The notes under the pieces are model-generated. The model was given only the letters and a program-made list of their open reading frames with translations. It ran no database searches and was not told the origin of the DNA. A DNA stretch of 12,109 nucleotides from Thermoplasmata archaeon. GTDB lineage: Archaea; Thermoplasmatota; Thermoplasmata; Thermoplasmatales; Thermoplasmataceae. Made by a program: the position numbers and the translations under genes. Below, piece by piece: positions 5,230 to 12,106 of this stretch (the stretch's first letter is position 1; each line of letters opens with the position of its first letter). The DNA is taken from NCBI GenBank assembly GCA_021797055.1, contig JAKAAI010000052.1, forward strand, positions 1 through 12,109, given 5' to 3'.

Positions 5230-7227
5230 ATGGAAAATGACAGAACGGCAATATACCGTATAACAAATGAGGAGAAACCAGAGGATCCAGTATTCTCGGT
5301 TGAATATCTTGATAAGACTATAAGCCCATTTATCGATTTTTATAAATTCTGCAATGGGAAGTGGGAAGCCACACACCCGATACCTGAGGACAAACCATAT
5401 TTTGGTGCATCACTTGAGTTACATGAAAGGAACCAGTACATACTTGGTAAGATACTCGAAAAATGCGCGCTTGAGGACCAAGAAGACCCGGTCAGAAAGA
5501 TACTTGGAGATTTCTATTATTCCTCCATGGATACTGAAAAAATAGAGGGACTGAAATTCATGCCTTTGTCAGAGATTATGGCGAAGATTGATGCGATTCA
5601 TGATAAAGATTCCCTGATCCAGATTTTCTCATACCTTCATTCAAATGGTATCTCGTGTTCCTTTTCACTTGAATCATACGGTGATATGAAGAACAGTTCA
5701 ATCTATGCTCTTTATCTGGTACAGGGTGGTCTTTCCCTTCCAAACAGGGATTATTATCTCCTGGATTCTTTCAAGGAACTGAGAGAGCAGTACATAAAAC
5801 ACCTTCATAAGATGTTTGTACTGTTCGGTTTCGATGAGAATTCCGCAAATTCATCTGCAAATACAGTTTTCTTGATGGAGAAAAGACTTGCTGAAAATTC
5901 GAGAAGGCCGCAGGATTTGAGAGATCCTGAGAAGAATTACAACAGAATGGATATATCTGCTCTCAACGAGAAATTTAAGGGAATAGATCTAAGAAAATAT
6001 CTATCTTATATTAGGGTTACTGCTACCGACTACGTCATAATAGGCCAGCCTGAGTTTTATGAAAACCTGGGAAAGATGATTGATGATGTTCCCTTAGCTG
6101 ACTGGAAGATCTACCTGAAATGGAAAGTTCTGCATTTCGCCTCACCATACCTACACGAAGAAGTGTTCAAAGAATATTTCGACTTTTACGCAAGGAAGCT
6201 TATGGGTACTCCTGAACCTGAAAAGAGATGGAAGAGATGCGTGAAACAGGTTGACAGACAAATAGGAGAAGCACTGGGAAAAATATATGTTGAGCAGGAA
6301 TTCGGTGCAGACTCAAAACGCCGCATGGAGGAGATGGTTTCCGATCTGAGAGAGGTATTCACGGATCGCTTGAAAAAACTTGACTGGATGTCTGCTGAAA
6401 CAAGGAAGAAGGCGCTGGAAAAATTCAGCAGATTCAGGGCAAAGATAGGTTATCCTAACAAATTCATAGATTACTCGTCGATTATAGTAATGAGAGACGA
6501 TTACATCGGGAATATTATGAGATCAAATGCATTTGAGTTCAGAAGACAGATCGACAGGATCAATTCACCTGTCGATCATGAGTTATGGGAGATGACACCA
6601 CCTACCGTGAATGCATATTTCTCACCTACTGACAATGAGATTGTTTTTCCAGCGGGCATACTCCAGCCACCTTTCTTTGATCCCAGACTGGATGATGCGG
6701 TAAATTATGGAGCAACAGGTGGTACCATCGCGCACGAAATAACGCATGGTTTTGATGACCAAGGCAGAAAATTTGACGCGGACGGAAACCTAAAGGATTG
6801 GTGGACAAAGGAAGACGAGGAGAAATTTATGTCCAGAGCGAAAATGGTTGTTGATCTTTATGGTTCAATCGAGGTGCTTCCTGGTTTAAAGGTTAATGGT
6901 GAGTTAACACTCGGCGAGAACATAGCAGATCTCGGGGGAGTCAGTATTGCTTTTGAAGCACTCGAACGAAGACTCTCACGAAATCCGGAGATGAGGAAGA
7001 AGATAGACGGTTTCACTCCGGAGCAGCGGTTTTTTATGGGATGGGCTCAGGGCTGGCGCTCAATAATAAGGGATGAGATGCTTAAGTTACAGATTTCGAA
7101 TGACCCGCACTCGCCGGATAAGCTCAGAGCCGAACTGCCCTCGAGGGTACATGAAAAATTTGATTCAGTCTTTGAAGATTACAGGACATCAGAATATAAA
7201 AAGTATGAAACGATAAAAATATGGTGA
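5230..7227 (+). CDS. M13 family zinc metallopeptidase (neprilysin/PepO type)
   Basis: The 665-aa length is typical of the M13 catalytic ectodomain. The substrate-aligning motif NAYFSP starts at N461. The zinc site HEITH is at H502-H506 within GGTIAHEITHGFDDQG. The third ligand is in GENIADLGG (E563, with D567). Near the C-terminus, NDPHSP and LPSRVHEKFDSVF match the neprilysin substrate-carboxylate region, and the protein ends in IW where neprilysin ends in a CxxW. All catalytic residues are present, so it should be an active endopeptidase on short peptides. Unlike most M13 enzymes it has no signal peptide, lipobox or membrane anchor, since the N-terminus (MENDRTAIYRITNEEKPED) is polar. It also lacks the usual pattern of cysteine pairs. 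A cytoplasmic role in peptide turnover is therefore inferred. The gene appears to stand alone, with its own TATA-like box and a downstream T-run. Confidence 0.95.
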   Translation: MENDRTAIYRITNEEKPEDPVFSVEYLDKTISPFIDFYKFCNGKWEATHPIPEDKPYFGASLELHERNQYILGKILEKCALEDQEDPVRKILGDFYYSSMDTEKIEGLKFMPLSEIMAKIDAIHDKDSLIQIFSYLHSNGISCSFSLESYGDMKNSSIYALYLVQGGLSLPNRDYYLLDSFKELREQYIKHLHKMFVLFGFDENSANSSANTVFLMEKRLAENSRRPQDLRDPEKNYNRMDISALNEKFKGIDLRKYLSYIRVTATDYVIIGQPEFYENLGKMIDDVPLADWKIYLKWKVLHFASPYLHEEVFKEYFDFYARKLMGTPEPEKRWKRCVKQVDRQIGEALGKIYVEQEFGADSKRRMEEMVSDLREVFTDRLKKLDWMSAETRKKALEKFSRFRAKIGYPNKFIDYSSIIVMRDDYIGNIMRSNAFEFRRQIDRINSPVDHELWEMTPPTVNAYFSPTDNEIVFPAGILQPPFFDPRLDDAVNYGATGGTIAHEITHGFDDQGRKFDADGNLKDWWTKEDEEKFMSRAKMVVDLYGSIEVLPGLKVNGELTLGENIADLGGVSIAFEALERRLSRNPEMRKKIDGFTPEQRFFMGWAQGWRSIIRDEMLKLQISNDPHSPDKLRAELPSRVHEKFDSVFEDYRTSEYKKYETIKIW

Positions 7228-7248
7228 GATCTAGATTCAGTAAACAAA

Positions 7249-7254
7249 TTTTTT
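7249..7254 (+). terminator. T-run terminator after the M13 peptidase gene
   Basis: Six T residues in CAAATTTTTTAATCC lie 22 nt after the peptidase stop. This is a typical archaeal U-run terminator, placed in the 38-bp convergent gap before the end of the zinc-ribbon gene on the other strand. Confidence 0.5.
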
Positions 7255-7265
7255 AATCCTAGTTA

Positions 7266-8306
7266 TCAGTCAAGGCCGATGCTATTTATGAATGCACCAG
7301 AATGTCCATCTAGGACCAATGCTATCTTCTTTCCCTTATCATCGAATTTCGCAAACCAGATCGGAACGTGAAGAAGCTCAGGCTGTGAAACATCTACCTC
7401 GGTGGATATATTCCTTATAGAATGATGTGTCGCATGCGCCAATGCGGACTGCAGCTGGTCGATATTAGTTTTCGCATCATTTCTCGCAGAATCTTCACCG
7501 ATATCACCATTCAGGACCTTTATCCCTTTCGGCACTTTTGCAATATCAAAAGGTACCCGGTCAGTCAACTGGAAGGCATAATTCCTTGGCTGGTATTCTG
7601 AAAGACCTTTCACTGCAACAACAGGATAGTTGTAGTTCTTATCCAGAGTGTATGATCTCAGGCTGCCACCGCCTCCACCCATACCGCCCATCATCATTCC
7701 TCCCATGAGCATTCCCCCCATCATTCCGCCGCCATAGCCACCTCCGAATACGCCTCTGCCGCCACCCAGAGCCCCACCAAGCAAGCCGGCGAGGACTGCA
7801 GTTCCAGCAACTTTGCCCATTTCTGCACCGGTATCAACAGCTGTATACTTTGTCCTGGCAGAAGCGGGGACTATCCAGTATGGTACCAAGGAGAGAACAA
7901 CACCTTCATTCTTTGACTTTTCCTCGAGATGATGTCGCAGGATACCATGATCCATGTGGTTCTTTATGAGCATCATCACCTGGTTCTCATCTGTAAACTT
8001 AAGAGGTAGCATCGTATTTGATTCGATATTCTTCCAGCCCTCGTTTGCCAGTGAGATACTTGCACCGCAATACTCACATGTGATTATCATCTCACCTATC
8101 TGCGGTTTTAACGGTGCTCCGCAGCCTGGGCATTTGAGTTCAGTTACATCTGCTGATGCAAGAACGTTGGGCTGCTGTTGAACAGTTGCCTGAGCAGTCT
8201 GTCCCTGCGAAGTGCTTCCGGCTGAAACTGTTTCCTGTCTGAATCCACACTTTGGGCAATAAATTGAGTCGTCAGGTATCTGTGCACCACACCTATTACA
8301 GTACAT
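7266..8306 (-). CDS. Double zinc-ribbon protein with Gly/Met-rich tract (YdjG-like)
   Basis: This 346-aa protein is the last gene of the SPFH operon. Residues 1-22 form a short zinc ribbon (C3, C6, C17, C20; MYCNRCG...YCPKCG). A Gln/Ser linker follows, then a second ribbon (C59, C62, C77, C80; CPGCGAP...CEYCGA). Residues 97-155 are a globular part with LVPYWIVPA. Residues 163-215 are an extreme Gly/Ala then Gly/Met-rich tract (GGGMMGGMLMGGMMMGGMG). The C-terminal domain ends with LLHVPIWFAKFDDKGKKIAL and DGHSGAFINS, a pattern I associate with the YdjG-type zinc-ribbon proteins often mis-annotated as replication proteins. Gly-zipper-like spacing suggests the tract could lie in or on a membrane. 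AGGTGA (minus strand, 8316-8311) sits 4 nt before the ATG and overlaps the stop of the SPFH gene, so translation is coupled. The operon role is inferred; the biochemical function is unknown. Confidence 0.85.
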   Translation of the reverse strand: MYCNRCGAQIPDDSIYCPKCGFRQETVSAGSTSQGQTAQATVQQQPNVLASADVTELKCPGCGAPLKPQIGEMIITCEYCGASISLANEGWKNIESNTMLPLKFTDENQVMMLIKNHMDHGILRHHLEEKSKNEGVVLSLVPYWIVPASARTKYTAVDTGAEMGKVAGTAVLAGLLGGALGGGRGVFGGGYGGGMMGGMLMGGMMMGGMGGGGGSLRSYTLDKNYNYPVVAVKGLSEYQPRNYAFQLTDRVPFDIAKVPKGIKVLNGDIGEDSARNDAKTNIDQLQSALAHATHHSIRNISTEVDVSQPELLHVPIWFAKFDDKGKKIALVLDGHSGAFINSIGLD

Positions 8307-8310
8307 TTTT

Positions 8311-8316
8311 TCACCT
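8311..8316 (-). promoter_or_regulatory. Ribosome binding site of the double zinc-ribbon gene
   Basis: AGGTGA, on the minus strand 4 nt before ATG 8306, overlaps the TAG stop of the SPFH gene. It fixes the start codon and shows that the internal operon genes use Shine-Dalgarno initiation, unlike the leaderless first genes elsewhere in the window. Confidence 0.65.
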
Positions 8317-9460
8317 ATAGTTGTTTTCCGCAGTTAGGGCAAAACTTAGCGGTAGATGATACTTCTGCTCCACATCCCGGGCATTTCTTTGTTGCAGGTG
8401 CAGTCATGTTATTACCACAGTTGGGGCAGAATTTTGTTCCTGCAGGCATGGTGGTTCCGCATTTTGGGCAAGTGATGGTTGCGCTTTGCATTGGTGCTCC
8501 GCAATTCGGACAGAATGTTGCGCTGGCAGGTACCATTGATCCGCATTTTGGGCAGGATCTTGTGGGTTGCTGCTGCATTCCCGACATCATCTGCCCAGAC
8601 ATGCCGTAGCCCATACCTGCACCTGCGCCGAGACCGATTCCTATACCTGCACCTGCACCGGCTATTCCGTTCTGATTCTTCGCAGCATCCACCATAGCCT
8701 GTCCGGCCTGATACTGTATGTAGTTGACGCCGAGAACGGACATGTCCGATCTTGTGTCTATTGCCTTCTGGACGTCGTCTGGAAGTGATATGTTAAGACC
8801 CTGAATCTTGTTTATTTCAACGCCGTATTGCCTAAAATTGTCAGGGGCCTGCGCAAGTATTATCTGCTCTATTGTTGTGAGGTTTGCCGGTATGTCGGTT
8901 ACCTTTAGTCCCTTGTCCTTCATCTGTCCGAGAGCCGTATATGTCAGAATTACGATCTGATCTCTCAATCTTGCCTCCACTTCGTCTGATGTTTCGACAT
9001 TGAATGTACCGACAAACTGGTTGATGAAGTTTTCAGGATCCGATATCCTCCACCTGTATTCTCCAAACACCTTCAGGTTGACAATGCCAAAGGTCGGGTC
9101 TGCAAACTGGTATGGTTGAGGGCTACCAAATTTTCCATCAAGGAATCTGCGTTGTATATAGTATACCTCAGCCTGCTGCTGAACACCGGTAAAAAACTTG
9201 AGGAGTTTACCCACAACTGGCGCATTGAAATCGGTAAGTGCGTAACGGTTTGGCTGATCGAAATAAGTGAGAACTTTACCATCCCTGAAGAATACAGCTG
9301 TTTCATCTTCCCTTACGACGATGTTATCGTTAAGTCTTATCAAACGAGGGACCTTCCACATGACATTTCCCTCTTTGAATTCAGTCTCCCAGGCTATTGT
9401 AATAGAGCCCGCGACGCTTCCTCCCGAATATGGTATCTTGCTTGATTTTTTGCCAAACAT
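8315..9460 (-). CDS. SPFH-domain protein with three C-terminal zinc ribbons (YdjI/COG4260 type)
   Basis: The 381-aa protein matches the YdjI-like branch of the SPFH (stomatin/prohibitin/flotillin) superfamily, often labelled virion core protein-like. Family landmarks are TIAWETEFKEGNVMWKVPR near the N-terminus, VREDETAVFFRDGKVL (49-64), FGEYRWRISDPENF (132-145) and GLNISLPDDVQKAIDTR (221-237). The SPFH core spans about 20-240. It is followed by a short helical stretch, a Gly/Ala/Met-rich linker (265-295), and three tandem zinc ribbons with cysteines at 303/306/317/320, 331/334/345/348 and 360/363/374/377. There is no N-terminal membrane helix. Such proteins are thought to oligomerise on membranes through the SPFH domain. 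The ATG (9460) overlaps the upstream TGA as TGATG and is preceded by a strong GGAGGTG. A membrane-scaffold or stress role is inferred from the family. Confidence 0.92.
   Translation of the reverse strand: MFGKKSSKIPYSGGSVAGSITIAWETEFKEGNVMWKVPRLIRLNDNIVVREDETAVFFRDGKVLTYFDQPNRYALTDFNAPVVGKLLKFFTGVQQQAEVYYIQRRFLDGKFGSPQPYQFADPTFGIVNLKVFGEYRWRISDPENFINQFVGTFNVETSDEVEARLRDQIVILTYTALGQMKDKGLKVTDIPANLTTIEQIILAQAPDNFRQYGVEINKIQGLNISLPDDVQKAIDTRSDMSVLGVNYIQYQAGQAMVDAAKNQNGIAGAGAGIGIGLGAGAGMGYGMSGQMMSGMQQQPTRSCPKCGSMVPASATFCPNCGAPMQSATITCPKCGTTMPAGTKFCPNCGNNMTAPATKKCPGCGAEVSSTAKFCPNCGKQL
8318..8557 (-). repeat. Three tandem zinc-ribbon units within the SPFH gene
   Basis: Three copies of a CPxCGxxxxxxxxFCPNCG unit repeat with a period of 28-29 codons (84-87 bp). 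The similarity shows in the DNA as well: CCGCATTTTGGGCA recurs exactly at 8457-8470 and 8541-8554 on the plus strand. This points to internal duplication. Confidence 0.8.
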
Positions 9461-10017
9461 CAGTTTGCACCTCCTGGTGTAATCTTGATCTCTTCAATCT
9501 TCTGTATTCTCATCTCCCACGCTACCTTCATCTTCTGGATTGAAGCATTTAGATCGGCAAGCTGCTTTGAAAACAGACCTTCGTTAAATGGTGACATTAA
9601 TGAAGAAAAATCAGATAATTTCTGTATATCATTTGCGCTCTGTATGAATTCAAGATCGTATTCATAAAGGGCGTTAAGTTTTTGGGCATCTATCCTGATC
9701 GATGGTGATATTCCGGAGTAGCCCTGTTCAGAATGCAGGAGCTCACCTTCGAATTGCTGCAATCGTGACAGTACGGATGCCGATGGGACGAGATACTGGA
9801 AGCCGCCAGCAGACACAAGAGATGATCGAAGATCCTGCATACTCCTTTCTGATAACTGAAGAATCCCGGCAACCTGTTTCCTAAGAAGAGCGTCTGCCAC
9901 TCTAAGATCCTCAAGCTGCCTGTAACCTCTGAAACCTGGTATCAGGAGCTGAAGTCTTTTCAGGACGCCCCTGCTGTCATCAACCTGATTCCTGATGTCT
10001 GGATTCGTCGTATCCAT
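9460..10017 (-). CDS. Helical PGFxGY protein leading the SPFH operon (185 aa)
   Basis: This 185-aa protein is the first gene of the three-gene operon. It has no membrane segment or signal peptide, and most of it looks helical. It carries the motif IPGFRGYRQLEDLRVADALL (residues 26-45). I recall a similar PGxxGY...E.R..AD.LLR signature in uncharacterised bacterial proteins, but cannot confirm homology here. Residues 45-70 and 110-178 are likely long helices, the last (QLADLNASIQKMKVAWEMRI) with coiled-coil character. The C-terminal codons (GGAN) carry the GGAGGTG ribosome binding site of the SPFH gene, and the stop overlaps the SPFH ATG by one base. It may be a helical partner or adaptor for the SPFH/zinc-ribbon proteins. 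It occupies the position where some bacterial operons of this kind encode PspA, but it is shorter and lacks a clear PspA pattern. Confidence 0.82.
   Translation of the reverse strand: MDTTNPDIRNQVDDSRGVLKRLQLLIPGFRGYRQLEDLRVADALLRKQVAGILQLSERSMQDLRSSLVSAGGFQYLVPSASVLSRLQQFEGELLHSEQGYSGISPSIRIDAQKLNALYEYDLEFIQSANDIQKLSDFSSLMSPFNEGLFSKQLADLNASIQKMKVAWEMRIQKIEEIKITPGGAN
9468..9474 (-). promoter_or_regulatory. Strong ribosome binding site for the SPFH gene
   Basis: GGAGGTG on the minus strand, 7 nt before ATG 9460, lies inside the last codons of the 185-aa gene. It fixes the SPFH start and supports coupled translation. Confidence 0.75.
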
Positions 10018-10045
10018 TTTACCCAGTTTGAGCCATGTTCGGACT

Positions 10046-10061
10046 GTATATTAATATTAAT
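10046..10061 (-). promoter_or_regulatory. TATA-like box and AT palindrome of the SPFH operon promoter
   Basis: The minus strand reads TTAATATACA at 10055-10046, about 33 nt before ATG 10017, giving a leader of roughly 8 nt. It overlaps a perfect 12-bp palindrome ATTAATATTAAT (10050-10061). The palindrome is pure A/T, so its regulatory meaning is uncertain. Confidence 0.4.
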
Positions 10062-10098
10062 CATTCTGCAAACAACAATAACAAATTTAATTTACTAT

Positions 10099-10109
10099 TC
10101 AAATTATAG
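10099..10109 (+). promoter_or_regulatory. TATA-like box for the permease gene
   Basis: TCAAATTATAG is centred about 36 nt before ATG 10141, giving a leader of about 10 nt that contains GGGGATTTGGT. A stop codon (TAA 10138-10140) directly precedes the ATG in the same frame, so the start cannot lie further upstream. Confidence 0.35.
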
Positions 10110-10140
10110 GTATGCCTTGATGGGTTCGGGGATTTGGTAA

Positions 10141-11814
10141 ATGGACTCCCTCATATTGGTCCTTATAGTATTCGTAGTATCAACAGCTCTACTATTAACA
10201 AACAGAATCCGGTACGATCTGATTGGTATCGGTACCGTTGTTGTTATCATTGCGGCAGGCCTTGTAACACCAACGCTTGCAATGGCTGAATTCGCGTCAC
10301 TGCCGGTATTCCTGCTGGGCATGGTAATGGTGATAAGCAAGACAATATCGGATTCAGGAGTGATGGAGAAGTTCGGTGAGATCCTTTCAAGGAGGTTCAA
10401 GAACGAATACGTCATGCTCGCGATACTTTTCCTGATAATTGGCTTAATGTCGGGTTTCATGAGTGATGTTGCCCTGACGCTGATGATGATACCGATCGCC
10501 TATATCCTTTCAGAGAAACTTAAGAAGTCGCCGACAAAATATCTGATTCCATTTGCATTTATTGCCGTTCTTGGAGGCAGGTTCACAGTCGCGAGCACTT
10601 CATCAAACCTGATTCTTTATGATCTGTGGTACCAGAAATATCACACATACCTCCCATATTTCACTTTCTCTGTTCCTGGTCTGATAATTGTTATTGTTGC
10701 AATTCCTGTCATCATAGGTATTACCATACTGTTGCCGAACAGGATCAAACCTGTATCAGATATTGAAGATTTTAAAACAGGTGAATACCTGACAGAGGCA
10801 AAGGTTCAGGAAGGAAGTGAGGTTGAGGGGAAAACAATAGGTGAATTCGAGGCACAATACAATGTCAGGGTGGTTGGTGTGTACCCTGGAAGGATAAGCA
10901 AGAAGAACCGTGTTCTTCGGAAAGATGATGTGATAATCGTCAGGGTCAAGCCTGAGATAATTACAATTATATCTGGAATTAAGGGACTTAAGATTGCACC
11001 AACTGAAGCAAACATAGATGAGTCAAGTGTGACAGAGGTCTTTATAATGCCAGATTCCAGGCTTATAGGAACCCCTATAAGCAACCTTAAAGCTGCAACA
11101 AGGCTAGATATAGCTGTTCTCGGTATATCAGCTTACGGCAAGAGGATAGTTGGTAGACTTCGCACGATAACGGTTCAATCCGGGGATGTCCTGATGATAT
11201 CAGGTAAAGATGAGGACATAGCAGAATTCATAACTCAGGAATCACTGGCGCCTTTACACAAAAGGGAGATAAAGATACTCAACTGGAAGAGGGGAATAGT
11301 TGCAATAGTCGCGCTTGCATTCGCGGTTGCGATTTCAAGCGCAGGGGTCAACCTTGCATATGCCTACCTTCTTGCAATAGTGATAATACTTGCCACCAGA
11401 TCACTTAACTTCAAGGAGATATATCACAGCATAGAGTGGCCCATACTGGTCTTCGTTGGAACGTACCTGGTATTTGGATCCGTAATAGTATCGTCGGGTC
11501 TTTCAACATATATCGCAGGGATTACGGCAGGTTCGGTTGTGATACTTTTCCTTCTTGCACTTCTGTTTGCTAATGTTGTTGGAAATGTAGCATCTGCTGT
11601 AATAATGGGTGAAATTGCACTTTCGTTTCCGGATCCGCTCAAGGCATTGACTGTTGTTGCAATGGCTGCCTCATGCACGTTTATAACACCTTTCGGAAAC
11701 CAGTCTAACCTGCTGGTAAAATCGCCTGGTGGATACACGACAAAGGATTATGCAATTTACGGTTCAATCGTCGTTGTTCTCGTATTCCTGATAACAATGA
11801 TCTACGCAATTTAG
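10141..11814 (+). CDS. SLC13/DASS-type permease with two RCK_C (TrkA-C) domains
   Basis: This 557-aa integral membrane protein has the layout of SLC13-family permeases of the ArsB/NhaD-like ion transporter superfamily. An N-terminal membrane half (about 1-199) is followed by two soluble RCK_C domains (about 212-284 and 295-365) and a C-terminal membrane half (about 383-557). The paired helix-loop signatures are GGRFTVASTSSNLILYD (145-161) in the first half and ITPFGNQSNLLVKSPGGY (515-532) in the second. They correspond to the substrate/cation-binding SNT-type motifs of the family. The embedded RCK_C domains (each ending like RKDDVIIVRV and QSGDVLMISG) probably sense a ligand and gate transport. 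The substrate cannot be read from sequence: sulfate, dicarboxylate or another anion are candidates. The gene is divergent from the SPFH operon and its stop lies 7 bp from that of the next gene. Confidence 0.9.
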   Translation: MDSLILVLIVFVVSTALLLTNRIRYDLIGIGTVVVIIAAGLVTPTLAMAEFASLPVFLLGMVMVISKTISDSGVMEKFGEILSRRFKNEYVMLAILFLIIGLMSGFMSDVALTLMMIPIAYILSEKLKKSPTKYLIPFAFIAVLGGRFTVASTSSNLILYDLWYQKYHTYLPYFTFSVPGLIIVIVAIPVIIGITILLPNRIKPVSDIEDFKTGEYLTEAKVQEGSEVEGKTIGEFEAQYNVRVVGVYPGRISKKNRVLRKDDVIIVRVKPEIITIISGIKGLKIAPTEANIDESSVTEVFIMPDSRLIGTPISNLKAATRLDIAVLGISAYGKRIVGRLRTITVQSGDVLMISGKDEDIAEFITQESLAPLHKREIKILNWKRGIVAIVALAFAVAISSAGVNLAYAYLLAIVIILATRSLNFKEIYHSIEWPILVFVGTYLVFGSVIVSSGLSTYIAGITAGSVVILFLLALLFANVVGNVASAVIMGEIALSFPDPLKALTVVAMAASCTFITPFGNQSNLLVKSPGGYTTKDYAIYGSIVVVLVFLITMIYAI

Positions 11815-11821
11815 TTGTTCC

Positions 11822-12106
11822 TTATTGCGTTTCGATCGTAAGTAGCATGCCTTTTGGTACTTCTTTTATTTTGCAGTTCTCAGGGAAATGCCTGGATCTG
11901 ATTATGCTTGACGAAAAAATGCCTTTCCAGCGGGAACTTTCAACAAAATAAAGCTTATAATATTCGTCATATACCCTTGTTTCGCTGACATCTGTATAAT
12001 ATATAATTTTCTTGGTCAGGGATGTCCTGTCGATTGAGAGCGCAAGTAGGTTCGCCGAGCTTTTTACCATGTTTTCCCTGAAAGCGGTCTCAAGTGAAGC
12101 TGCCAT
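11822..12106 (-). CDS. Hypothetical protein, possibly 5'-partial at the window edge
   Basis: This frame gives 94 residues from ATG 12106, which lies three bases from the window end, so the true start may be further upstream and outside. I recognise no family. The N-terminal 30 residues look helical (SLETAFRENMVKSSANLLAL). The rest has alternating aromatic and polar residues suggesting strands (KIIYYTDVSETRVYDEYYKLYFVESSRWKG), ending in GMLLTIETQ. There is no membrane segment and only one cysteine. It looks like a small alpha/beta soluble domain. The 7-bp tail-to-tail gap with the permease leaves no room for separate terminators, so transcripts probably overlap. Codon use is consistent with real coding sequence. 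Confidence 0.65.
   Translation of the reverse strand: MAASLETAFRENMVKSSANLLALSIDRTSLTKKIIYYTDVSETRVYDEYYKLYFVESSRWKGIFSSSIIRSRHFPENCKIKEVPKGMLLTIETQ

Noticed and set aside
8406..8609. Repeated PQLGQN-like motifs on the plus strand
   Set aside because: This is the complement of the tandem zinc-ribbon codons of the SPFH gene, not a separate repeat protein.
10104..10460. 118-aa minus-strand ORF at the permease start
   Set aside because: It is antisense to the permease membrane region, and its Ile/Thr/Ser-rich translation is the expected reverse of hydrophobic codons.
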